Assembly (NCBI GenBank): GCA_963676905.2 | Contig: CAXXVE010000001.1 | Span: 3,906,001 to 3,970,000 of the forward strand | Length of the DNA stretch: 64,000 bases | Direction of reading: 5' to 3' | Source of the DNA: Oceanispirochaeta sp963676905 | GTDB taxonomy: Bacteria > Spirochaetota > Spirochaetia > DSM-2461 | Part shown: positions 52,862-61,289 of the stretch, piece by piece | Layout: each line of letters begins with the position of its first letter | Position numbering within the stretch: position 1 is the first letter of the stretch | The notes under the pieces: generated by a model | Seen by the model: only the letters and a program-made list of their open reading frames with translations | The model's database searches: none | Told to the model about the DNA's origin: nothing | Position numbers and translations under genes: made by a program

Positions 52862-54685
52862 ATGCAGTTAAAAATAGGATCTAAATTATTATATATAAAA
52901 ATGGTTTTCCTTTTTGTCCTATTCGGAATTCTTGTAAGTTATGTCTCCTTTCTCACGGGAGTTGCTATCCACACTTATGAGATTTACAGGGATTTCAGGA
53001 CCGGATACCGTAATGATATGAAAAAGGTTATTGAGGATGACCCGGACTTCTTCTATAAGGCCTTTGTAAATGAAACAGCTGTTGGCAATGAGATAAAAAG
53101 GATTCTCAAAACCATTCTTCCTATTGAAGAAAATGACAATCTGAGGCTGACCCTGTATACTCGGGAAAAGGATGAGCAGATCTGGAGGCAGCTTATGAAT
53201 CTGCCTGAAACCGGCTTTCAGATCGTTAAAGTTCCTCCCTCCAACAATCTGAACAAAACCATCGGCAGGACCCACCTCTTCAACCCCCAGATGTATCTGG
53301 GCGGGGAGCGCAGCAGAGCTTTTTTTCTGAATCTGACACGGAACTATGACAGCCGCTACTATGTTATAGAGGTTGAGCTGATCAGAAACGGACTGAAATC
53401 CATGCTGAACAATAGAAAGGAGTCCATCTACAGTTCAACAATCGTTATTGTTGTTTTTTCAGTGCTTCTTGGCTCCCTTTTCTCAAAATCCATAACCAAA
53501 CCGCTTCACAATCTCAGTGGAAAGGCCCTGGCCTTTGCTGACGGGAATATGAACATTCTCTTCAGCACACATAGACTCGATGACATAGGTGTTCTTTCCC
53601 GCTCCATAGACAAGATGAGCCGGAACCTGAAACACCGACTGTTGACCATGCAGACAATGAACAGCATTGACAGGGCCGTTCTCTCATCCGTATCCAGAGA
53701 TGATCTTATAATGATGGTGGCGGACCTGATTTCACTTCAGTACGGCCACTCCCCTGTCTGCCTCTTTGAAACAAGGGAAGAGGGACTTGTCATGAGCGCC
53801 ATGGTTCCAGACGCTCCGCAGCATCTGGGCCGGCTTCTGATCCTTTCGGAAGTCCCCTGGGAGATGAAGGATCTCTCTTCCTCAATGATTCTGAGCCGGG
53901 AGGAAATGGACGAATACAAAGGAAGCTTCAGCAGCGCCCTTCCCGATGAGCTTAAAAGAGAGAAGGTAGTTGTTATCCCGATAAGACAGAATGAGCAGCT
54001 TATGGCTCTGTTCTGCATCAATCTGGACGAAGTAGGCATTGAGGATATTGAAACTCTTGAGATGCTCTCAGACCAGCTGGGAGTGGCTCTGAGAAGCAAG
54101 AAGGAGATGGATCAGAGGGAAGAGCTCTACCATGGCACCCTTATTGCCCTTACAAGGAGTGTAGATGCAAAGTCCCGCTGGACCGCAGGACACTCCGAGC
54201 GGGTGGCCCGGATATCTCTAACCCTTGCGGGCAGGCTGAACCTGAAAGAAGAAGACATGAGTATTATTAGAATCGGTTCTCTTCTTCATGATATTGGAAA
54301 GCTCGGAATCCCCGAATCGATTCTGGACAAACCAGGTAAACTGACAGACGAAGAGTATGATTTAATAAAAAGTCATCCTGCCAAGGGAGACACAATTATC
54401 AAGGACATACCGGGAATGGAAAAAATCCGCCTGGCGGTCCGTCACCACCATGAGCGATGGGACGGAAGGGGCTATCCCGACGGATTGAAAGGTGATCAGA
54501 TTCCCCTGTCCGCCAGAATTCTTACACTGGCAGACATATATGATGCCCTCACCGAAGACAGACCCTACCGGACAGCCTTTACAAGGGAAGAAGCCACTCA
54601 GTTTCTGCTGGACAACAGAGGGTCAATATTTGATCCGGAACTGCTGGATGCCTTTGTAGAACTGCTCTCCTCTACACCGCTCTGA
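52862..54685 (+). CDS. HD-GYP cyclic-di-GMP phosphodiesterase with HAMP and GAF-like region
   Basis: The protein has 607 residues from the ATG at 52862 (a GTG at 52856 is possible; no ribosome site). Two membrane helices (residues ~10-32 and ~190-210) bound a ~155-residue periplasmic sensor. A HAMP domain follows (S-K-S-I-T-K-P-L), then a GAF-like part, then an HD-GYP domain from about residue 425. That domain has H-S-E-R-V-A-R, L-L-H-D-I-G-K, H-H-H-E-R-W-D-G-R-G-Y-P and A-D-I-Y-D-A-L-T, with all metal ligands intact. It should hydrolyse cyclic di-GMP in response to an external signal. Its last 88 bases overlap the convergent EamA gene. Confidence 0.9.
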   Translation: MQLKIGSKLLYIKMVFLFVLFGILVSYVSFLTGVAIHTYEIYRDFRTGYRNDMKKVIEDDPDFFYKAFVNETAVGNEIKRILKTILPIEENDNLRLTLYTREKDEQIWRQLMNLPETGFQIVKVPPSNNLNKTIGRTHLFNPQMYLGGERSRAFFLNLTRNYDSRYYVIEVELIRNGLKSMLNNRKESIYSSTIVIVVFSVLLGSLFSKSITKPLHNLSGKALAFADGNMNILFSTHRLDDIGVLSRSIDKMSRNLKHRLLTMQTMNSIDRAVLSSVSRDDLIMMVADLISLQYGHSPVCLFETREEGLVMSAMVPDAPQHLGRLLILSEVPWEMKDLSSSMILSREEMDEYKGSFSSALPDELKREKVVVIPIRQNEQLMALFCINLDEVGIEDIETLEMLSDQLGVALRSKKEMDQREELYHGTLIALTRSVDAKSRWTAGHSERVARISLTLAGRLNLKEEDMSIIRIGSLLHDIGKLGIPESILDKPGKLTDEEYDLIKSHPAKGDTIIKDIPGMEKIRLAVRHHHERWDGRGYPDGLKGDQIPLSARILTLADIYDALTEDRPYRTAFTREEATQFLLDNRGSIFDPELLDAFVELLSSTPL

Positions 54686-55554
54686 CTGATTACAACACCC
54701 GCCAGAACAAGTACCGAGGCCAGACACTGAAGCAGTGAGAGTCCTTCATCAAGAAGAGCCCATCCGAGAATAACAGCCACAACGGGAACCAGGTTGATAA
54801 ACAGGGACGCCCCGGAGGCTGTGGTATGGCTCATTCCCCAGTTATAGAGTCCGAAGGCTCCCAGCCCGACAGGTGCACCCAGATAGAGAAGGAGCAGCAT
54901 ATGGGCTCCGGTGACCTCTACAGGTGACTCAATAAAGATAAAAAGACCGGGAAGAAAAAAGAGGGCTCCTGCAAAACACTGCATCATGGTCAGGGTCCAG
55001 GGATTGTAGCGGTCAGACAGCTTTTTGATGATAAGCATATTGGCCGCAGCCATGACCATGGCTCCCATCTCCATCAGATTACCAAGGATAATACTATCGG
55101 CAGCATGCTGCCCCCTGTTCATAAGAGTCAAAAATATAATCCCGCCTATTGAAAGCACAAGCCCCGCGATTCCCCGGCCGCCTATCTTTTCACCCAGAAC
55201 AAGCCAGGCTCCCAGGGCAACAAGAAGAGGGACAAAGGAAGCGATGACACCGGCTTGAGACGAGGTCGTAAAGCGGAGGGCATTGTTTTCAAGAAGAAAG
55301 TAGAGGCAGGGCTGAAAGAGGACCATGGCCAGCAGGGGCTTCCACTCCCTCCTCCACCCTGCCGGCGGGGCAAGGCGTCTCAGGAAGGGCAGCACAGCCA
55401 GGGAAGCCATTGTCATTCTCAGCCACATGATTGTCATGGGGTCAAAATCGTATAAAAGTGTCCGGGTGGCACTGAAAGAGCCACCCCAGAGAAGAACCGA
55501 CAGCGTAAGAGCTGTGAAGGCCTTGATCTGTTTCCTGTCAGAAACTGTATTCAA
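54598..55554 (-). CDS. EamA-family transporter
   Basis: The protein has 318 residues and ten hydrophobic helices in two EamA repeats, with the first-helix motif L-L-W-G-G-S-F-S-A-T-R and the late W-A-L-L-D-E-G. It starts at a TTG (55554) with a perfect AGGAGG seven bases upstream. It likely exports metabolites or amino acids; the substrate is unknown. The C-terminal ~29 residues are a serine-rich tail encoded antisense to the end of the HD-GYP gene, probably from loss of an earlier stop codon. Confidence 0.85.
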   Translation of the reverse strand: MNTVSDRKQIKAFTALTLSVLLWGGSFSATRTLLYDFDPMTIMWLRMTMASLAVLPFLRRLAPPAGWRREWKPLLAMVLFQPCLYFLLENNALRFTTSSQAGVIASFVPLLVALGAWLVLGEKIGGRGIAGLVLSIGGIIFLTLMNRGQHAADSIILGNLMEMGAMVMAAANMLIIKKLSDRYNPWTLTMMQCFAGALFFLPGLFIFIESPVEVTGAHMLLLLYLGAPVGLGAFGLYNWGMSHTTASGASLFINLVPVVAVILGWALLDEGLSLLQCLASVLVLAGVVISQSGVEESSSTKASSSSGSNIDPLLSSRN

Positions 55555-55635
55555 TAGAATACCTCCTGTCGTTTTTCCGCATCATAACCGGATACGGACC
55601 GGTGGTATTGCAGAAAATTGCAGGACGGCCGGTTG

Positions 55636-56904
55636 TCAGAGAGTCTGTAGATACTCCTCCATTTTATTGCAGCCCATAACAAGATTGGGGAAGAACTCCC
55701 CTATCTGATCCTCTGTCAACTTGCCGCCGGGCCATTTGTCCCGGACCTCCCTGCCGTTGAAGTCCACCGAGGCCACCCTGATTCCCAGGTTTGTGGCGGG
55801 AAAGTAGAAGTCCGATCCTGGCAGAAAGCCGACGCCCTTTGTTTCAAGCATGTCATGGGCCAGCTGAATACCTGTGAGTATGCCCTTTTTCCGCAGTTTT
55901 TCCCTGTAGTTGTCAAAGTCGGGAAAGAGGTAGAAGGCCCCCTGGGGTTTGGGACAGTTCAGGTCCATTTCAAGAAAACGGGTCCAGAGATAACGGCTGG
56001 CTGCCTTATAGATTTCAGTATTGAGGTTAATCTCATCCTTTATTTCGTCAAACCGTGAGTATGCAGACAGAGCGGCATACTGCATGGGAGCGCTGACGGC
56101 ACTGAATGTTTCGCTGATAACCGACTTCAGGGCATCCTTGAGAACCCTCAGGGATTCAGGGATAACCATCATTCCAAGGCGGTACCCTCCGGCGGCAAAT
56201 GACTTGGAGATTCCCGTGGAGACAATAGTTCCTTCCGGATAGAACCTTGAAATACTGGCATGGGGTTTACCTGTAAAATCGATCATAGCGTAGATTTCAT
56301 CCGAGATTACAAGGACGTTGTAGGCCCGGCAGATATCGGCCAGCTCCCTGAGCTCTTCTTCCGTATAGACAGCGCCTGTAGGGTTGTTGGGATTGTTGAG
56401 AATAAGAAGCTTCTGCTCCTGCGCACGGGCATGGCAGCATTTATCAAGCTCCCTTGCAGTCAGCTTGTAGCTGTTCTCCCTCTGGGTTTCTATGGGAATC
56501 AGTTTCTTTCCCCGGAGAGTCGCCTGGGGGCCGTAGCTGACCCAGCTTGGTGCGGGGGCCAGAAGAACACCCTCCACCATATATGAGATCTGGAAGATAA
56601 GCTCCTTGCTTCCCGGTCCCACAAATACATCATCCACACCGTAATCCAGGCCGAACTCCTTCTTGAGGAAACCGCAGAAGGACTCCCGCAGGGGAAGCAG
56701 TCCCTGGGTGGGCAGATAGCTGTTCTCTCCGGCGTTCTGCCTGAGTCCGTCCACAAGGAGCTCAGGAACAGGAAATGCCGCCTGGCCAAAGCCGAAATGG
56801 GCAACTTCACGGCCCTGCTTACGCATCTCTTTTACAGTATTATTAATCAGCAGTGTTGCCGATTCCTTCAGATTCAGTACAAGTGGGTTAATTGACGGTA
56901 TCAT
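55636..56904 (-). CDS. PLP-dependent class I/II aminotransferase
   Basis: The protein has 422 residues. The fold-type I aminotransferase pattern is clear: Y-L-P-T-Q-G near residue 45, V-G-P-G-S-K-E-L-I near residue 95, N-N-P-N-N-P-T-G-A-V (PLP-contact asparagine), S-D-E-I-Y-A (aspartate pairing with the PLP nitrogen), S-T-G-I-S-K-S-F (Schiff-base lysine), and L-G-I-R-V-A-S (carboxylate-binding arginine). It is most like aspartate/aromatic or methionine-type aminotransferases; substrate not assignable. The start ATG follows GGGAGAG. It lies behind the EamA gene and could be co-regulated. Confidence 0.88.
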   Translation of the reverse strand: MIPSINPLVLNLKESATLLINNTVKEMRKQGREVAHFGFGQAAFPVPELLVDGLRQNAGENSYLPTQGLLPLRESFCGFLKKEFGLDYGVDDVFVGPGSKELIFQISYMVEGVLLAPAPSWVSYGPQATLRGKKLIPIETQRENSYKLTARELDKCCHARAQEQKLLILNNPNNPTGAVYTEEELRELADICRAYNVLVISDEIYAMIDFTGKPHASISRFYPEGTIVSTGISKSFAAGGYRLGMMVIPESLRVLKDALKSVISETFSAVSAPMQYAALSAYSRFDEIKDEINLNTEIYKAASRYLWTRFLEMDLNCPKPQGAFYLFPDFDNYREKLRKKGILTGIQLAHDMLETKGVGFLPGSDFYFPATNLGIRVASVDFNGREVRDKWPGGKLTEDQIGEFFPNLVMGCNKMEEYLQTL

Positions 56905-57042
56905 CTCTCTCTCCCGTTAGACACAAAAATATATCTAAACAATCTAGATTAAAAAGCAGGTACTTTCAATTAACCTGGAGTAAATGTTGTTTTTTTATTG
57001 GAAGCAGTCGATAAAAGAAACTAGAACTCCCTAAAGTAAACA

Positions 57043-57059
57043 ATTCTTTAATAAAGAAT
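57043..57059. promoter_or_regulatory. Small inverted repeat upstream of the efflux remnant
   Basis: A 7-bp inverted repeat, attcttt/aaagaat, with a 3-base spacer lies 13 bases before the remnant's first ATG. It may be the operator of the lost efflux operon. It is AT-rich and short, so chance is possible. Confidence 0.3.
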
Positions 57060-57071
57060 ACGGAAGGTAAA

Positions 57072-57781
57072 ATGATCAAAAGACATATATCAATTCTCAT
57101 TATGCTGTCCCTGCTGGCTATTTCCATGTGAGTCTGGATCTGACTGTGGACGTGGCTGTTGCCATTGCCATGGAGCTGAAACTGGATCTCTAGTCGGTCT
57201 ATATCGGCCAGAGGACCCTGGAAAGGGAGAAAAACTCTTCATGGAACAACTTTCTGCCAGAGGCATCCGTCGGTGTTGGGCTGAACCGTTTCAAGCAGCC
57301 CGTCATAATTCTTCTCTCCATCCCCCTGAGTCTGATAGGGGTAATATTCGGTCTGCTTGTAACAAGTACCTCTCTGGGTTTTATGGCTATACTCGGCTCA
57401 CTTGCCCTCTTCGGTATGGCCATCAAAAACTCAATCGTTATGGTGGATGAAATCGATCTTCTGATAAAGAATGGAACAGAACCCTACCAGGCCCTCCTTG
57501 ACGCGTCACAGAGCCGTCTGAGACCGGTAATGATGGCGACTCTCTCCACTGTAATGGGGATGGCACCGCTTATCACTGACATCTTTTTCAGGAGCATGGC
57601 TGTGGCAATTATGTTCGGTCTCTCCTTCTCCGCATTTCTGACACTGATTGTCTCACCCACCCTCTATGCTGTGTTCTTTAAAATTGATACTCCCGAGTCC
57701 TCCGGAACAGACCCCGAAGGCAGCCTGGAAGCTCCTTCAGGCGGGGTTCCAGAAAACGGGACACTTCCTGAAACTGTTTAA
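57072..57781 (+). pseudogene. Hybrid remnant of an RND efflux operon (TolC-like start joined to AcrB-like end)
   Basis: The sequence begins with an ATG and a signal-like segment (M-I-K-R-H-I-S-I-L) that stops at 57129 by frameshift. A second frame continues with L-T-V-D-V-A-V-A-I-A-M-E-L-K-L, typical of TolC-type outer-membrane factors, and is cut by a TAG at 57191. It resumes in the same frame with W-N-N-F-L-P-E-A-S-V-G-V-G-L-N, again TolC-like. It then switches, without a break in frame, to the C-terminal membrane half of an RND pump: I-P-L-S-L-I-G-V, G-F-M-A-I-L-G, I-K-N-S-I-V-M-V-D-E, R-L-R-P-V-M-M-A-T. The order implies a large deletion that removed the adaptor and most of the pump. The last 132 codons remain open from 57383 but cannot form a functional pump. 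Confidence 0.85.
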
Positions 57782-57791
57782 GTTTTTTACC

Positions 57792-57816
57792 AAACCGGCC
57801 TTCACGGGCCGGTTTT
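57792..57816 (+). terminator. Rho-independent terminator after the efflux remnant
   Basis: A 9-bp perfect stem, aaaccggcc/ggccggttt, with a 6-base loop is followed by TATTATT. It probably terminated the original efflux operon and now separates it from the methyltransferase gene. Confidence 0.8.
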
Positions 57817-57835
57817 ATTATTGGATAATAGCCCC

Positions 57836-58552
57836 ATGAATCTACTTGACCGAACTATCATTGTCCTCTGCCGGCCCGAGGGCAGTATGAATATAGGCGC
57901 CGTCTGCAGGGGGATGGCCAATATGGGCCTCTCCCGTTTGAGAATTGTTGGCGATCTGAGCCATATAGACGTGGGGAAAATCAAAATGATGAGCCTCCAT
58001 GCCTACGGCATCTATGAAGAGGCCGGACGGTTTGAGAGCCTTGGTGAGGCCCTGAAGGACACTGTCCTGGCTTCCGGCATCACCCGCCGCCGTGGAAAAA
58101 ACCGCAAACGCCTCTCCAGACTGCCAGAGGATCTGGCATCCCATGCGGCAAGCTTTTCCGAGGGGAATATAGCCCTTGTCTTCGGCAATGAACAGAACGG
58201 CCTGAACGACGGAGAACTTGCAGCCTGCAGCGAGGCCTGCCACATTCCCACACATCCGGACAACCCCTCCCTGAACCTCTCACATGCGGTGCAGATCCTC
58301 ACGTACTCCTTCTACAGGGAAGGGATAGGTGAAAAAACAGGGAGCTGTACTCCCGTAGAGATGGAAAGAGTCGACAGACTTGCGGATACCGTTGAAGCAA
58401 CCCTGACGGACTCCGGGTACTACGACAAGCCTGACCGCTTCCGCACAAGATCCTTCTTCCGGGACATCTTTGCCCGGGCCTCTTTAACAAAGAGGGAGGC
58501 GGACCATATGGAAAAGGTCTTTCAGAAACTAAGATCGCTCAACAAGAGGTAG
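57836..58552 (+). CDS. SpoU/TrmJ-like RNA methyltransferase
   Basis: The protein has 238 residues from the ATG at 57836 (a TTG at 57821 is possible). It is a SPOUT-class enzyme: N-I-G-A-V-C-R-G-M-A-N-M-G (motif 1), I-A-L-V-F-G-N-E-Q-N-G-L (motif 2), L-N-L-S-H-A-V-Q-I-L-T-Y (motif 3), which form the SAM-binding knot. Length and C-terminal helical tail resemble TrmJ, which makes 2'-O-methyl at tRNA position 32. The match to motifs is strong; the target nucleotide is inferred. It is six bases upstream of the EamA gene, so they are probably an operon. Confidence 0.85.
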   Translation: MNLLDRTIIVLCRPEGSMNIGAVCRGMANMGLSRLRIVGDLSHIDVGKIKMMSLHAYGIYEEAGRFESLGEALKDTVLASGITRRRGKNRKRLSRLPEDLASHAASFSEGNIALVFGNEQNGLNDGELAACSEACHIPTHPDNPSLNLSHAVQILTYSFYREGIGEKTGSCTPVEMERVDRLADTVEATLTDSGYYDKPDRFRTRSFFRDIFARASLTKREADHMEKVFQKLRSLNKR

Positions 58553-58558
58553 GCTGCA

Positions 58559-59485
58559 ATGAATAATGATAAAAGAGCGGTGATCTACGCCCTTTCGGCA
58601 ATACTGCTCTGGTCCACGGTGGCCACGGCTTTCAAAAAATCCCTGGAACTGATCTCCGCCTTTGATCTTCTGCTTCTCTCATGCTTCTGGTCCGTCCTTG
58701 CCCTGGGGCTGATCAATCTCTTCAAGGGCGGTTCTGTTAAAAAGGGATTGAAAGAGTTGAAACCCGGCCGGAGAGAACTCCCAGCCTTCCTGCTTGGATC
58801 ACTGCTGAACCCGGCGGCATACTACCTTGTGCTCTTCTACAGTTACGACCTGCTTCCGGCACAGATCGCCCAGCCTCTGAACTACACATGGCCTCTGATG
58901 CTTGTCATACTCTCCATTCCCATCCTGAAAAAGAAGCCCGCCCCCACAGACGGTCTTGCCCTTGCCATCTGCTTTACAGGGATTATCCTGATAAGCCGGG
59001 GCGGTTCGGACGCGGCTCTGGGAGAGCTCAGCTCCACTGGCATATTCCTGGCCCTTTTCAGCTCTATCCTCTGGGCCCTCTACTGGCTTTTTGGAAACAG
59101 ACAGAAGGGCAGCCAGGAGAAGAGGCTCTTCTGGAACTTTCTTCTGGCAATCCCTGTTCTGCTTATTATAAAGCCCTTTCTCTCCCCCGGAATGCCTGTG
59201 GTGAACCGGAGTGTTCTTCTGTGGACCCTCTGGGTGGGGCTCTTTGAGATGGGTATAACCTTTGTGTTCTGGGGGAAAGCCCTGCAGACCGCCAGCCATC
59301 CGGCTCGTATAAGCCATCTTGTCTACCTCTCCCCCTTCCTCTCCCTCTTCTGGATATCAATGGTGTTGAAGGAACAGATACAGCTGAGTACGGTTACGGG
59401 TCTGGCCGTGATAGTTGCAGGAATTCTGACAAGAGAGGTCTTCGGTAAAAAGAAGCTTCAGAGAGCAGCAGAGAAAGAGGTCTAA
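58559..59485 (+). CDS. EamA-family transporter
   Basis: The protein has 308 residues and ten hydrophobic helices. EamA marks include A-I-L-L-W-S-T-V-A-T-A in helix 1, A-Q-I-A-Q-P-L-N-Y-T-W-P in the first repeat, G-I-I-L-I-S-R-G-G after it, and the second repeat beginning W-A-L-Y-W-L-F-G-N-R. This is a metabolite/drug transporter-type protein. It follows the methyltransferase gene by six bases and ends three bases before the convergent FapA gene. Confidence 0.87.
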   Translation: MNNDKRAVIYALSAILLWSTVATAFKKSLELISAFDLLLLSCFWSVLALGLINLFKGGSVKKGLKELKPGRRELPAFLLGSLLNPAAYYLVLFYSYDLLPAQIAQPLNYTWPLMLVILSIPILKKKPAPTDGLALAICFTGIILISRGGSDAALGELSSTGIFLALFSSILWALYWLFGNRQKGSQEKRLFWNFLLAIPVLLIIKPFLSPGMPVVNRSVLLWTLWVGLFEMGITFVFWGKALQTASHPARISHLVYLSPFLSLFWISMVLKEQIQLSTVTGLAVIVAGILTREVFGKKKLQRAAEKEV

Positions 59486-59488
59486 GGA

Positions 59489-61144
59489 TCAGCCTGAAGG
59501 GAGGGCCTTTTTTATCTCTTCAGGAACTTGTGCCGGATTGTAGCCTGTCTCTTTGATCCTTGCCTCTTTGACCTGAAGAATCGTTTTCTTGGCACCCCGG
59601 CGGTCCACAGTAAAGTCAAGCAGACCGAAACTGACCTTGGAGCCGGCATAGATAATATCTTCCACAAGCACAAAGCTGTTCGGATCGGGTTTCAGCTCCT
59701 TTCTCATAAGCTGGATTTTCTTCATCACATAGGCGATTTTCACAGTCGCCTCTTTGGCCTGTGCCGCGGCCTGGTCCTTCTGGCGGAAGCTCAGGTCAGT
59801 GGCTCCCGGAATGGAGCACTGTTTGGTAAAGTAGGCGAGCTGCTTGTCCAGTTCGTTCTGTGTCTCCCGCAGCTTCTCAAGGTCTTTGAGAGTATTGAAA
59901 AAGGCATCCAGTTCATCAGGCTCTACACCGCAGACAACATTGGTTTTTGCCTCATAGAGACTTCCTATCTTTCTGCACTTGATCCACTTTCCCACAACTG
60001 TCAGGCCGCCGACAATCTCGCAGCGTCCGCCTTCAAGGAGCAGGTCGCCGCAGATCTTCACGGTGCTGTTCAGAAGGGAGCCTGAGATAAAGGACGATCC
60101 CTTTACATTGACAAAGGAGCTTTCGATAAACCTTGCATAGAGGTCACCGCCTACCTCAATGACACCGGCTTTGTCGCCATTGATACCGGACTGGAGTATC
60201 AGGTTTCTTCCTGCGGTCAGCTGGACCCGGCCCACACTCTTTGTGATTTGAATATCTCCGGACGCCTTGACTGTGAATCCATCGGCCACATGGCCCTTGA
60301 CGATAATAGAGCCCTCAAAGCTGAGGTTCCCCGTCTCATAATCAACATTGTTCACCGTCACAACCGGTTCAACTATAACGGCGCCCCTGTCCAGGCGTAC
60401 ATTTCCTGATGCGGAGGCAAAGAGTTTGTTCCCCCGGAGCTCTGTATTTTCACCGGGATTGAGAGACTCCCCCTCACCCGCCGGTTTTGCTTCCACAATT
60501 TCGCCGTTTATATCACGGCCGTCCTGCGGCGGAACGGGTTCCTTCAGCTCGGCAAGAAGATCTCCCGCCTCCTTGTACTGAATAAAATTCAGCTCCTTCA
60601 GATCCATCCTGCCGAAGGGAAGCTCCCTGAACGGCTTGCCTGCTTCGAGGCTGAAATTATAGCTGACCTTTCCGCCCCGGCCGTCTACCGCCGGAGTTCC
60701 CTCGGCAATTGTAATCCATTTGTTGTAGCACTCGTTGAGGATGCAGTTCTCGATATTCTCCTGCTTTACCCCGTGGCAGATATTGTAGTCCCTCAGAATG
60801 TGCTGAAATTCCTCTTCAGTGACCCGGCCGCCTCCAATTTTGGGAGGCTCAATAAAGACCTCGGCGGTCATTCTGTCTTCGCTGATCCTTGTCTGAATTG
60901 CCGGTGAAAGATGAGCTCCCGCCGGCCACTCTACAAGCTTCTGTACCGAGCCGTCAGCATGATCGATAATTTCTTCGATCTTCATCATCCGTACCATCGG
61001 GATATCGAGTATTTTCATCCGGTTGACTATCTCTTCGGCGTAAACCCTTTCATCAGAGCTTTCAGGCGGATAGACACGGAGTACGGCAAAACCGTTTCGA
61101 TAGTAGAGGCTGAATCTTTTATTGGAACCATTCGTAGAGGACAT
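59489..61144 (-). CDS. FapA/DUF342 family protein
   Basis: The protein has 551 residues. The central part (residues ~205-395) is the FapA beta-helix: repeated short strands such as S-G-N-V-R, V-K-G-H-V-A-D-G, A-S-G-D-I-Q-I, A-G-R-N-L-I-L, C-G-D-L-L-L-E. A coiled-coil region follows (K-D-L-E-K-L-R-E-T-Q-N-E-L) and a C-terminal D-I-I-Y-A-G-S-K-V segment. The N-terminal ~120 residues form an accessory domain. FapA proteins are cytoplasmic; a role in flagellar or cell-envelope regulation has been proposed, none proven here. The family is common in Spirochaetes and Firmicutes. No ribosome site is evident at the ATG. Confidence 0.85.
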   Translation of the reverse strand: MSSTNGSNKRFSLYYRNGFAVLRVYPPESSDERVYAEEIVNRMKILDIPMVRMMKIEEIIDHADGSVQKLVEWPAGAHLSPAIQTRISEDRMTAEVFIEPPKIGGGRVTEEEFQHILRDYNICHGVKQENIENCILNECYNKWITIAEGTPAVDGRGGKVSYNFSLEAGKPFRELPFGRMDLKELNFIQYKEAGDLLAELKEPVPPQDGRDINGEIVEAKPAGEGESLNPGENTELRGNKLFASASGNVRLDRGAVIVEPVVTVNNVDYETGNLSFEGSIIVKGHVADGFTVKASGDIQITKSVGRVQLTAGRNLILQSGINGDKAGVIEVGGDLYARFIESSFVNVKGSSFISGSLLNSTVKICGDLLLEGGRCEIVGGLTVVGKWIKCRKIGSLYEAKTNVVCGVEPDELDAFFNTLKDLEKLRETQNELDKQLAYFTKQCSIPGATDLSFRQKDQAAAQAKEATVKIAYVMKKIQLMRKELKPDPNSFVLVEDIIYAGSKVSFGLLDFTVDRRGAKKTILQVKEARIKETGYNPAQVPEEIKKALPSG

Positions 61145-61233
61145 GTGTTCATATTAAAGGACTGGACCCCACCACGCAAGCCCTGTAGGATTTTCAGGCT
61201 CCGGCAGGATGTAAAGGATTGAGGAAAAATAAA

Positions 61234-61257
61234 AAACCCCGGTTTTAACCGGGGTTT
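61234..61257. terminator. Bidirectional rho-independent terminator
   Basis: An 11-bp perfect inverted repeat, aaaccccggtt/aaccggggttt (61234-61244 and 61247-61257), has a 2-base spacer. On the minus strand TTTTTATTTTT follows, making it the terminator of the TRAP operon. Confidence 0.85.
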
Positions 61258-61289
61258 CTATTGTCTGCAGTTTACAGATCAGCGGAGCT

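Noticed and set aside
57241..57450. Separate small plus-strand ORF in the efflux remnant
   Set aside because: Out of frame with the TolC/AcrB-like homology; it is noise in a degraded region.
58799..59317. 172-residue minus-strand ORF opposite the EamA gene
   Set aside because: Shadow of a clearly coding membrane-protein gene on the other strand.
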